Shown piece by piece: positions 42,306-50,120 of a DNA stretch of 64,000 bases (positions are counted from its first letter, which is position 1; every line of letters starts with the position of its first letter). This DNA is from Kribbella rubisoli (GTDB taxonomy: Bacteria > Actinomycetota > Actinomycetes > Propionibacteriales > Kribbellaceae). Made by a program: the position numbers and the translations under genes. Location of the stretch: positions 310,001 through 374,000 of the forward strand of contig NZ_SHKR01000018.1 in NCBI RefSeq assembly GCF_004217145.1, written 5' to 3'. Below the pieces are notes generated by a model. It ran no database searches and was not told where the DNA came from. It saw only the letters and a program-made list of their open reading frames with translations.

Positions 42306-43136
42306 TCAGTGGCTCGATGAGATGCCATCGGCTCTGGGGGCGGTCAGAAACCGCGAGACGAGCGGGCCGAGCTCGTCGGCGGCGGTAAGCAGGCCGAGGT
42401 GGCCGTCGTCGAACACGTGCAGTGTGGCGTTGGGCAGCAACGCCCGCATGATCCGCGCGTTCACCAGCGGGATCATCGGGTCGTCGTTCCCGGCGAGGAC
42501 GAGGGTGGGCTGCCGGATGAGTGGCAGAGCGGGGAGGCTGGACCAGCCGATCCCGGCGAGGAGCTGGAGGGAGTACCCGGTCCTGGACCCGAGGCGCTCC
42601 TGCTCGTAGACCACGTGCCTCACCTGGTCGGGCTGCCGCCGCATCCGGCCGCCGTACAGCACCGGCGCGACGGCCTTGGCGTATGCCGGGTCGCGGTAGC
42701 GCCGCGGGGTGAGCATCTTGCTAAGCACGCTGAGGCGGGCCGGGACCATCAGCATGCCGGTCCCGGTGCTGACCAGCACCAGTCGTCGGCAGCGACGCGG
42801 GTACTGCAACGCCACCTGTTGGGCCAGGCCGCCGCCCCACGAGATGCCGAGCGCGTCGAACCGGTCGTAGCCGAGCCGGTCGACCAGCGTCCCGACGAGG
42901 CAGGCCAGCATCGCGAAGTTGTACGGCACCTTCGGCATCGGGGAACCACCCACACCCGGTACGTCGAACCGGACCACCTCGATCCGCGGGTCGACCTCGT
43001 CGACGAACGGCTGGAGCAGGTCGAGGCTGGCCCCGATGCCGTTGCAGAGCACCAGCGGCGGCCCCGGTGCCGTGCCCGGCCGGACGGCCACCCGGACGTC
43101 GTGGCCGAGGACACGGACCCGGAGGAACCTGGTCAC
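42306..43136 (-). CDS. phaZ: Intracellular PHA depolymerase-like alpha/beta hydrolase
   Basis: 276 residues. GHDVRVAVRPGTAPGPPLVL, NGIGASLDLLQPFVDEVDPR and FDVPGVGGSPMPKVPYNFAM match medium-chain PHA depolymerases. The nucleophile elbow is LGISWGGGLAQQVALQYPRR, the acid lies in LAGNDDPMIPLVNA and the His in VFDDGHLGLLTAADE. It would release hydroxyalkanoate monomers from cytosolic granules. The GTG start at 43136 overlaps the phaC stop (GTGA), so the two are translationally coupled. Confidence 0.87.
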   Translation of the reverse strand: MTRFLRVRVLGHDVRVAVRPGTAPGPPLVLCNGIGASLDLLQPFVDEVDPRIEVVRFDVPGVGGSPMPKVPYNFAMLACLVGTLVDRLGYDRFDALGISWGGGLAQQVALQYPRRCRRLVLVSTGTGMLMVPARLSVLSKMLTPRRYRDPAYAKAVAPVLYGGRMRRQPDQVRHVVYEQERLGSRTGYSLQLLAGIGWSSLPALPLIRQPTLVLAGNDDPMIPLVNARIMRALLPNATLHVFDDGHLGLLTAADELGPLVSRFLTAPRADGISSSH

Positions 43137-44824
43137 TTGTCGAAAACGTAGGTGCCGGGCGCCTCCGCGAGCACGCCCTGGCGGTGCGACCCGAGCGCCT
43201 TGGGTGCCGGACGCTGCGCGCCCCAGCGTTCGTCGAGCCACAGACCGAGGTCGGTCCACCAGGTGTCTCGGTGGACGTCGGAGCCCTCGAGCCAGACCTT
43301 GGCGTCGGAGGTCAGATCGTCGTTGGTGTGGAAGGACGCCTTGGGGTTGCCGGGCGGGTTGACCAGGGCAGCGATGTGACCACTGGTGGACAGCACGAAT
43401 CGGGTCGTGCCGCCGAGGAGCTGGGCGCTGCGGTAGCAGTTCTCCCACGGGGTGATGTGGTCGGCGATGGCCGCCACCACGTAGGAGTCGACCGTGATCT
43501 TGCCGAGGTCGATCGGCACGCCCAGGACGGTGAGGGCGCCGGGCCGGGTCAGCGAGTTCTCCATCGCCAGGTCGATGAAGTCGGCGTGGAGTGCGGTGGT
43601 CATCCGGGTGGTGTCGGAGTTCCAGAACAGGATGTCGAACGCCGGTGGTCGCTTGCCGAGCAGGTAGTTGTTGACCCAGTAGGTCCAGACCAGGTCGCCG
43701 GGCCGGAGCCACGCGAACACCTCGGCCAGCGCCCGGCCGTCGAGGTATCCCTTGCGCGCCGACTTCGCCTTGGCCCGGCCCGCCAACCTCTCGTCGACGA
43801 GGGCAGACACAGTCCCGGCATCGTGGTTGTCGATGACTGTAACTGCCAGGCAGAGCGCGGCCAGCCGGTCCTGCCGGCCGATACCGGCGAGGTAGGCCGC
43901 TGCCATGCTCGCGAGGATGCCGCCGGAGCACACTCCACCGAGCACCGTCCGCGCGCTGCCCGTGATCTCCTCAACGGCGTCGAGAGCGTCCAGGATGGCA
44001 CGAACATAGGTGTCGAAGTTCCAGGAGGCGTGCCGCGAGTCCGGGTTACGCCAGGAGACAACGAACATCTGCCTGCCCTGCCGGATGCCGAACTCCACGA
44101 GGCTCCGCTCCGGGGCGAGGTCGAGCGCGTAGAACTTGTTGATCGTGGGCGGGATCACCAGCGTCGGCACCTCGGAGACCTCGTCGGTCTGCGGCGCGTA
44201 CTGGATCAGCTCCAGCACCTCGTTGCGAAAGACGACCTCGCCTGGCGTCGCGGCGATGTTGTCGCCCACGACGAAGCCGCTGCCGTCGACCATCTCCGGC
44301 ACGCGGGGGGCCGAGGCCAGGTCCGTCACCAGCTGCTTGCCCCCGCGCACCAGGCTCAGCCCGGCAGTGTCTATGACGGCCTTGGCCGAGGCCGGGTTGA
44401 CCAGCGGTACGTTGCTGGGAGCGGTCGCCTGGATGACGTTCTCGAGGAAGAACCGCACGCGCTTGCGGTCGCGTGGGTCGAGGTCGGCGTCGATCACCAG
44501 CTGGTCGACGGTCTGCCCGCTGGCCAGGTAGAGCTGGAGCAGCCGCTTCAGCAACGGGTTCTCGGTCCAGGCGACATCGGTGAACCTGCGGTCCCCTCGG
44601 TGCGGCGCGAGCGTCGAGGCGCCGGTGAGGATGCGCCTGGCCTCGACGCCCAGCCGGCCGAGGCGCCGCGCGGTGATGTCCGGCTTGCGCGCGAGAGAGA
44701 CCGCCCACTTCGCCGTCGACATGTCGGGGACGAAGCGGCGTACCGGGCCGAGGGCGGCGTCGACCAGAAGTACGTCGAGGGAAGCAGCGCTCTCGGCGAG
44801 CCTGGAGGTAGTGGCGGTGTTCAT
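43133..44824 (-). CDS. phaC: Polyhydroxyalkanoate synthase, class II-like
   Basis: 563 residues. The N-terminal region is followed by the catalytic domain. It includes LVIPPTINKFYALDLAPERS, FVVSWRNPDSRHASWNFDTY, the lipase-like box LGGVCSGGILASMAAAYLA with Cys as nucleophile, WTYWVNNYLLGKRPPAFDIL, the Asp in IADHITPWE and the His in STSGHIAALVNPPGN. The enzyme polymerises (R)-3-hydroxyacyl-CoA on granules. Length and neighbours (coupled phaZ) resemble medium-chain-length systems. A TetR-type operator at 44909 lies 85 bases upstream. Confidence 0.93.
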   Translation of the reverse strand: MNTATTSRLAESAASLDVLLVDAALGPVRRFVPDMSTAKWAVSLARKPDITARRLGRLGVEARRILTGASTLAPHRGDRRFTDVAWTENPLLKRLLQLYLASGQTVDQLVIDADLDPRDRKRVRFFLENVIQATAPSNVPLVNPASAKAVIDTAGLSLVRGGKQLVTDLASAPRVPEMVDGSGFVVGDNIAATPGEVVFRNEVLELIQYAPQTDEVSEVPTLVIPPTINKFYALDLAPERSLVEFGIRQGRQMFVVSWRNPDSRHASWNFDTYVRAILDALDAVEEITGSARTVLGGVCSGGILASMAAAYLAGIGRQDRLAALCLAVTVIDNHDAGTVSALVDERLAGRAKAKSARKGYLDGRALAEVFAWLRPGDLVWTYWVNNYLLGKRPPAFDILFWNSDTTRMTTALHADFIDLAMENSLTRPGALTVLGVPIDLGKITVDSYVVAAIADHITPWENCYRSAQLLGGTTRFVLSTSGHIAALVNPPGNPKASFHTNDDLTSDAKVWLEGSDVHRDTWWTDLGLWLDERWGAQRPAPKALGSHRQGVLAEAPGTYVFDK

Positions 44825-44908
44825 CGAAGGATCTCCTCGCGGTCACAGGTGGCGACCTTTGCAGGTGGCTCCCGGTTAGGGCCGCCAATTGACTGAAGGA
44901 TACCTCGA

Positions 44909-44928
44909 TAGTGACGATTTCGTCAGTA
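44909..44928. promoter_or_regulatory. TetR-type operator before phaC
   Basis: TAGTGACGATTTCGTCAGTA has arms TAnTGACGA and TCGTCAnTA and matches the site at 41653. On the phaC strand CTGACG within it is 18 bases from a TATCCT, so it may overlap a -35 box. Confidence 0.75.
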
Positions 44929-45014
44929 TAGTTCGGAGGGCTGAGCGCCGCGGTGACGGCCGCCCGGAGGGCGCTGGTAGCCGCGGCTCCTAGCGGCGGG
45001 GCAGAATTGAAGCG

Positions 45015-45677
45015 TCAGGCCGCCGAGCCGTCGCCTCGAACGGCGCCGATCTCCGGTAGCGGCAGCGTGCTGATCCGCTGCGCCTGCCGCCGCGTGACGC
45101 CGAACATGCGCAGCAGGTCCGCGGTCAGCCGGTCGGTGGTCTCCTCGACGTCGCGCTCCGGCTGGTCGTGCAGCAGCTGGCCGAGGGCGATCAGGGCGCC
45201 GGCAGCCATCGTGACCGCGACGTCGAGGTCCTCGACGTCGAAGCGGCCGGCATCCGCGGCGGCCGCGATGTCGCGCCGAGCGCGCGGCGCCAAGCCGTTG
45301 TCGGCGCCGAGCAGCCGGAGCACGTTGTTGAGCAGCACCCGGCTGAGCTCCGGCTCCCGGCGTTGGAGCCGTCCGGTGAGCCGGAAACTACAGGCGAACA
45401 CCTCCGCGGGGTCTTCGATGTCGGCGGTCAGGTCGTCGAGCAGCTGACCGTAGCCGTCCATCACCGCCTCGACAGCAGCTTCGAACAGCTGCTCCTTGGT
45501 CTCGAAGTGGTTGTAGAAGGAGCCCATCCCGACGTCAGCGGCTTGGGTGATCTCCAGGATCGGCACATTCGTCCTGCCCTCGGCGATGAGGGTCTGCGCA
45601 GCCCGGATGAGAGCCGCTCGGGTCCGGGCCTTGCGACGGTCCAGTCGGTTGGCCTGCTGCGTTGGTGCGTTGCTCAT
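45015..45677 (-). CDS. TetR-family regulator of the aromatic/PHA cluster
   Basis: 220 residues. The N-terminal helix-turn-helix is ARTRAALIRAAQTLIAEG, VPILEITQAADVGMGSFYNH and FETKEQLFEAAVEAV; the C-terminal ligand domain is helical. It stands between the phaC operon and the dioxygenase operon. TGACGATATCGTCA-type palindromes precede three neighbouring operons, and a weak copy at 45742 precedes its own gene, so it is the natural candidate for binding them. An intermediate of the pathway, perhaps a CoA ester, is a likely ligand (inference). Confidence 0.87.
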   Translation of the reverse strand: MSNAPTQQANRLDRRKARTRAALIRAAQTLIAEGRTNVPILEITQAADVGMGSFYNHFETKEQLFEAAVEAVMDGYGQLLDDLTADIEDPAEVFACSFRLTGRLQRREPELSRVLLNNVLRLLGADNGLAPRARRDIAAAADAGRFDVEDLDVAVTMAAGALIALGQLLHDQPERDVEETTDRLTADLLRMFGVTRRQAQRISTLPLPEIGAVRGDGSAA

Positions 45678-45741
45678 GATCTCCTCGGCGTCTCCATCGG
45701 TGGGTGGCGTGCACCCATTCTAGCGTGGGTGCTGTCAGAAA

Positions 45742-45755
45742 TGACGTTTTCCTCA
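45742..45755. promoter_or_regulatory. Degenerate TetR-type site before the regulator gene
   Basis: TGACGTTTTCCTCA keeps the TGACG left arm and TCA right end of the consensus and lies 65 bases before the TetR start at 45677. Confidence 0.4.
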
Positions 45756-45785
45756 GATGCTCTTGACTGAGCATATGTTCGTGAA

Positions 45786-45799
45786 TGACGATATCGTCA
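45786..45799. promoter_or_regulatory. TetR-type operator before the dioxygenase operon
   Basis: TGACGATATCGTCA is a perfect 14-base palindrome, 23 bases before ATG 45822. A TTGACT at 45763-45768 lies 17 bases upstream of it, so it probably covers the -10 region. Confidence 0.8.
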
Positions 45800-45821
45800 G
45801 TAACGAATCGAGGAGCAGCAG

Positions 45822-46955
45822 ATGACCAGTCACCGCGGGACTCACAGCGACCTGCACAGCGAGCAGGGCGCACTACGCGCCGAGCACCCGGGACGCGCGA
45901 AGAACCCCGTCATCAAGGTGCTCGATCTGGCCTGGCTCCAGTTCGTCAAGCCCGACCTGGTCGCCTCGGAGCGCTTCGCGCACGCGTTCGGGTTCACCAC
46001 GGTGAGCCGGACGGCGGACGAGCTGCTGTTGCGCGGGACCGACTCCGGCGATCCGTGTGTGGTCGTCCGGCGCGGACCCTGCTCGAGGTACCTCGGTGCG
46101 GCCTTCCGGGCGGCGGACTCCACCGATTTGGTGCGGCTCGCCGACGCCACCGGGACGAGGGTCGAGAAGCTCCCGGAGCACCTGGGCGGGTTCACTGTGG
46201 ACCTGACCGACCCGAGTGGGGTCATGGTCCGGGTTGTCGCCGACACCCATGAGCTCGCAACCCTGCCGCCCCAGTCGACGCAGGTGTTGAACTTCGGGCA
46301 CGACGTGAGGCGCGCCAACGCCATGCAGCGCCCGCCGCGGGTCCCCGCGAGGGTCCAGCGATTGGGCCACGTGGTGCTGCAGACCACGAGGTACGTCGAG
46401 TCCCTGAACTGGTACCTGGAGCACCTCGGTCTGATCGTCAGCGACTTCAAGTACTACGAGGGGCAACGCGAGCGCGGCCCCACCATGAGCTTTATCCGCT
46501 GCGACCGAGGCATGACTCCCACCGACCACCACACTCTGGCGATGATGCTCGGCCCCAGCAACCGGTACGTGCACTCGGCGTACCAGGTCGGGGACCTCGA
46601 CGCGATGGCCGCCGGCGGAGAGTACCTCCGCGACCTCGGCTTCCACCGCTCCTGGGGGATCGGCAGGCACATCGAGGGCAGCCAGATCTTCGACTACTGG
46701 CGCGACCCGGACGGTCTACTGGTCGAGCACTTCGCCGACGGTGACCTGTTCGACTCCAGCCTGGAGCCCGGCTGGTCGCCGATGACGGTGTCCGGGCTGG
46801 CCCAGTGGGGACCGCCGGCCACCAAGGACTTCCTGGGTCTCACCCCAGGACGAGAGGCGTTGCGCGAGCTGGTGTCGATGGCTCGTTCGCTGCGCGAAGA
46901 CAACGAGTTCGACCTGACCCGCCTTCACGGCCTCCTGAAAGTGACGAGTTCATGA
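45822..46955 (+). CDS. Extradiol ring-cleavage dioxygenase-like VOC protein
   Basis: 377 residues with two VOC modules. The catalytic second module has RLGHVVLQTTRYVESLNWYL (first His), MMLGPSNRYVHSAYQVGDLD (second His) and DPDGLLVEHFADGDLFD (Glu), the two-His-one-Glu iron site of type I extradiol dioxygenases. It should open a catechol-type ring with O2. The first module starts DLAWLQFVKPDLVASERFAH. It is the first gene of a five-gene operon with ATGA overlaps. A ribosome site GAGGAG precedes ATG 45822. Confidence 0.88.
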   Translation: MTSHRGTHSDLHSEQGALRAEHPGRAKNPVIKVLDLAWLQFVKPDLVASERFAHAFGFTTVSRTADELLLRGTDSGDPCVVVRRGPCSRYLGAAFRAADSTDLVRLADATGTRVEKLPEHLGGFTVDLTDPSGVMVRVVADTHELATLPPQSTQVLNFGHDVRRANAMQRPPRVPARVQRLGHVVLQTTRYVESLNWYLEHLGLIVSDFKYYEGQRERGPTMSFIRCDRGMTPTDHHTLAMMLGPSNRYVHSAYQVGDLDAMAAGGEYLRDLGFHRSWGIGRHIEGSQIFDYWRDPDGLLVEHFADGDLFDSSLEPGWSPMTVSGLAQWGPPATKDFLGLTPGREALRELVSMARSLREDNEFDLTRLHGLLKVTSS

Positions 46956-47890
46956 GCATCACGATCCTTCGTACGCCCGACGCCTGGTGGGTCCGCACTC
47001 CCGACGGCGCCGCACGTATCGACACCGAAGCCAAGACCACCGGTGAGCTGCTCGCCGAGCACGAGCAGATCGAGGCGGCCCGGGGCAGCAGGACAACCGT
47101 CGACCCGGCCACCCTCGAGCTCGTGTCCCCGGTGACGACGCCCTGCCGGGTGGTGGCGCAGATGACGAACTTCGCCAGCCATGTGAAGGATTCAGGGCTC
47201 GACCCGGACACGATCCCGCTGGCGTTCTTCCGGAAGGCGTCAGGCTCGATCAGCGGCCCGTTCGACGACATTGTCCGGCCCGCTCACGTGCGCTACCTGG
47301 ACTACGAGGTCGAGATCGGCCTGGTGATCGGCCGAGAGCTGCCGGTGGGCACGGCGGTCATGGCGGACAACTGGGCCTCGTTCGTGGCCGGCTTGGTGGT
47401 GACCAACGACGTCTCGGCCCGCGACGTGCAGCTGCCGAAGACCCAGTTCTTCGAGTCGAAGTCGTACCCGACCTTCACGCCGGTGGGGCCGTCGCTGGTC
47501 CTGCTCGACGACGACGAGCTCAAGCGGTTCGGCGACCTTCGCCTGCGCCTGTGGGTCAACGGCGAGTTGCGCCAGGACTCGGTGGTCGACGACGACATGG
47601 TCTACTCCCCGCCGGAGGCGCTGCAGGGACTGAGCCGGTTCCAGCGGCTGGACGAGGGTGACCTGCTCCTCACAGGGACCCCGGCGGGCACCGCTCTGAG
47701 CGCACCGCCCAAGCCGCTCGAGATCATCGCCGCATTCCTGCCGCCCACATTGAAGTGGAAGATCTTCTTCCAGCGGCAGGCCCAGAACCCGAAGTACCTC
47801 AAGCAGGGCGACGTCGTCGAGGTCACCATCGGGACCGACGACGGTGCGATCGACCTCGGCCGGCAGCGCACCGTCGTGAGGGGCGAGTGA
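46952..47890 (+). CDS. Fumarylacetoacetate hydrolase family protein
   Basis: 312 residues. FAH-fold marks are ASHVKDSGLDPDTIPLAFFR, the metal site YLDYEVEIGLVIGRELPVG (Asp and Glu residues), VTNDVSARDVQLPKTQFF, SYPTFTPVGPSLV and DLLLTGTPAGTALSAPP. Members cleave or hydrate 2-oxo acids after ring opening, so this enzyme probably handles the dioxygenase product. ATG 46952 overlaps the stop of the dioxygenase gene by four bases. Confidence 0.88.
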   Translation: MSITILRTPDAWWVRTPDGAARIDTEAKTTGELLAEHEQIEAARGSRTTVDPATLELVSPVTTPCRVVAQMTNFASHVKDSGLDPDTIPLAFFRKASGSISGPFDDIVRPAHVRYLDYEVEIGLVIGRELPVGTAVMADNWASFVAGLVVTNDVSARDVQLPKTQFFESKSYPTFTPVGPSLVLLDDDELKRFGDLRLRLWVNGELRQDSVVDDDMVYSPPEALQGLSRFQRLDEGDLLLTGTPAGTALSAPPKPLEIIAAFLPPTLKWKIFFQRQAQNPKYLKQGDVVEVTIGTDDGAIDLGRQRTVVRGE

Positions 47891-49770
47891 TGGGCGACCG
47901 CCTCTGGCCGACGTACGACACGCCGGACGACCTCGCGGGGATCGAGGCCGTGCCGCTGGGCGACCGTGGCCTGCCGGGGACGACGTACGAGCTGCTCTTC
48001 CGGGCCGCCCGGCTGTGGCCGGACCGCGTCGCCCTGTCGGTGCTCCCGGACGGCGAACGGTGGGAGCAGCCGGCGGAGCGATCCTACGCCGAGCTGCTGG
48101 GCGACGTACATCGCTACGCCAACATGCTCCACGCGCTGGGGGTGCGCCGGACCGACGGGATCGCGCTCCTCGCCCCGAACTGCGACGAGCTCATCACCGC
48201 GACCCTCGCGGCGGAACTCGCCGGCATCGCCGCGCCGATCAACAGCGGGCTGTCCCGAGAGCACATCGCCGAGCTGCTGCGCAGGTCGGGCGCCCGGGTG
48301 CTCGTTGCTGCAGGCCCCGACCTCGCGCCGGAGGTTTGGGAGAGCGCACGGGAGCTCGCCGTCGAGGCCGGGATGGAAGCCCTGCTCGCCCTCGGCCCGA
48401 CGAGGGTAGGCCCAGGAGAGCCGGAGCTGCACCCGATCGACGGCCTCCGGATCGCCCACGTCTCCGCGCTGGCGGCCGAGCAGCCACCCGACGCCTTCGT
48501 CGGGCCGGCGCCCTCGGCCACCGACCTGGCCGCTGTCTTCCACACGGGCGGCACGACCGGCACGCCGAAGCTCGCAGCACACACCCACGCCAACGAGGTC
48601 AGCGACGCCTGGATGATCGCTGCCAACGGGCTGCTGAGCGACGGGGTGATGTTCGCTGCGCTGCCGCTCTTCCACGTCAACGCCCTCCTCGTCACCGTTC
48701 TGGCCCCGCTGTTCAGGGGCCTCCGGGTCATCTGGGCAGGCCCCCTCGGGTACCGCGACCAGGCGCTGTACTCGCGCTTCTGGAAGCTCGTCGAACGCTA
48801 TCGGGTCACCACGATGAGTGCCGTGCCCACCGTGTACTCCGTCCTCGCCGGCCGCCCTGTCGACGCCGACATCAGCAGCCTCCGCTTCGCTGTCGTCGGC
48901 GCTTCACCCCTGCCGCCAGCAGTCCGGGACGGATTCGAGTCCGCCACCGGCATCCGGCTGGTCGAGGGCTACGGCCTCACCGAAGCTACCTGTGTCAGCG
49001 CACTGAGCTTTCCCCACCATCCGCGTCCCGGATCCGTCGGCCAGCGCCTGCCGTACCAGCAGGTGAAGGCCGTCCAGGTCACCGCCGACGGCGAGTGGGT
49101 CGACCTGCTGGCCGGTCGGGTCGGCGTGCTCGCCATCAGCGGGCCGACTGTCTTTCCCGGCTACGTCACCGACCGTGGTCCTGACGGGCGCGTCCTGGAC
49201 GGGCTGGGCAAGCTGCGCGACGGCTGGCTGGACACCGGGGACCTGGCCTGGGTGGACGCGGACGGCTTCATTCACCTCGCCGGCCGAGCCAAGGACCTGA
49301 TCATCCGGGGCGGTCACAACATCGAACCGGCGGTCATCGAAAACGCGCTGCTGGCACATCCGGAGGTCACGGCCGCGCAGGCCGTGGGTCGTCCGGACGT
49401 GCACGCCGGCGAGGTGCCGGTCGCGTTCGTCACACTCGCCCCGGGCGCCGACGCGACCGCAGAGGAGCTGCGCGCCTGGGCGTCCGACCACGTGCCTGAG
49501 CAGGCGGCGGCACCCAAGGCCGTCACCGTGCTGGACGCACTCCCCGTCACCCTGGTGGGCAAGCCGTTCAAGCCCGCCCTACGCGCCGAGGCCACCCGAG
49601 AGGCCGTCGCCGAAGCGCTCCGCGATATGCCCTCGGTCACCGGCGTCCAAGGAGTGGTCGAGGACGGTGCGGTCGTCGCGGTCGTCGGCCTGGCCCCTGG
49701 TGCCGACGAGTCCTCGGTCAAGGAAGCACTCGGCCGGTTCGCGATCACCTGGAGATTGGAACTGTCATGA
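47890..49770 (+). CDS. Acyl-CoA synthetase, AMP-binding family
   Basis: 626 residues. The ATP loop is FHTGGTTGTPKLAAHTH, later motifs are VEGYGLTEATC and WLDTGDLAWVDADGFIHLAG, then RAKDLIIRGGHNIEPAVIEN and the lid Lys region VTLVGKPFKPALR. It would activate an organic acid to its CoA ester via an acyl-adenylate. The tail after 560 (VQGVVEDGAVVAVVGLAPGA) is longer than usual. Start and upstream stop share one base (TGATG). The broken ligase in the leftward operon (39870) is a functional counterpart. Confidence 0.9.
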   Translation: MGDRLWPTYDTPDDLAGIEAVPLGDRGLPGTTYELLFRAARLWPDRVALSVLPDGERWEQPAERSYAELLGDVHRYANMLHALGVRRTDGIALLAPNCDELITATLAAELAGIAAPINSGLSREHIAELLRRSGARVLVAAGPDLAPEVWESARELAVEAGMEALLALGPTRVGPGEPELHPIDGLRIAHVSALAAEQPPDAFVGPAPSATDLAAVFHTGGTTGTPKLAAHTHANEVSDAWMIAANGLLSDGVMFAALPLFHVNALLVTVLAPLFRGLRVIWAGPLGYRDQALYSRFWKLVERYRVTTMSAVPTVYSVLAGRPVDADISSLRFAVVGASPLPPAVRDGFESATGIRLVEGYGLTEATCVSALSFPHHPRPGSVGQRLPYQQVKAVQVTADGEWVDLLAGRVGVLAISGPTVFPGYVTDRGPDGRVLDGLGKLRDGWLDTGDLAWVDADGFIHLAGRAKDLIIRGGHNIEPAVIENALLAHPEVTAAQAVGRPDVHAGEVPVAFVTLAPGADATAEELRAWASDHVPEQAAAPKAVTVLDALPVTLVGKPFKPALRAEATREAVAEALRDMPSVTGVQGVVEDGAVVAVVGLAPGADESSVKEALGRFAITWRLELS

Positions 49771-50120
49771 ACCCGACATCGATTCTTGCGGGCCTCCTCA
49801 TCGTGGCCTTCGCTGCCCTCGGGTCTGCCAAGCTCGCCGCCGTACCCGCCATGCGCGCGAAGGCCGAGCACGTGGGCTTGAGTGTCTCCGCGTACCGACG
49901 GATCGGCTTCGCCGAGGTCCTCGCCGTCATCGGCCTGCTCGTCGGCGCCTTCGCGCCAGTGGTCGGTGCCCTGGCCGCCGCGGGACTCCTGATGCTCCTG
50001 GGCGGGGCAGTCGTCGCGCACCTGCGCAAGGGCGACGGTGTGCGCGAGATCGCCCCGGCCGTGGTCCTGAGTGTGGTGGCCCTGACCTTCCTCCTTCTCG
50101 TGGTCGGAGACCTTCGATGA
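49767..50120 (+). CDS. DoxX-family membrane protein
   Basis: 117 residues with four helices: SILAGLLIVAFAALGSAKLA, RIGFAEVLAVIGLLVGAFAP, VVGALAAAGLLMLLGGAVVA and VVLSVVALTFLLLVVG. It is the paralogue of 40480-40836, including the GSAKL/GASKI motif and HLRxxDGVxEMAPA-like loop. It overlaps both neighbours by ATGA, showing tight coupling in the operon. Confidence 0.87.
   Translation: MNPTSILAGLLIVAFAALGSAKLAAVPAMRAKAEHVGLSVSAYRRIGFAEVLAVIGLLVGAFAPVVGALAAAGLLMLLGGAVVAHLRKGDGVREIAPAVVLSVVALTFLLLVVGDLR

Noticed and set aside
43067-44896. Plus-strand frame of about 609 codons opposite phaC
   Set aside because: Its composition (RR, GV, HR-rich) is typical of the reverse of a GC-rich gene, and phaC has full catalytic motifs.
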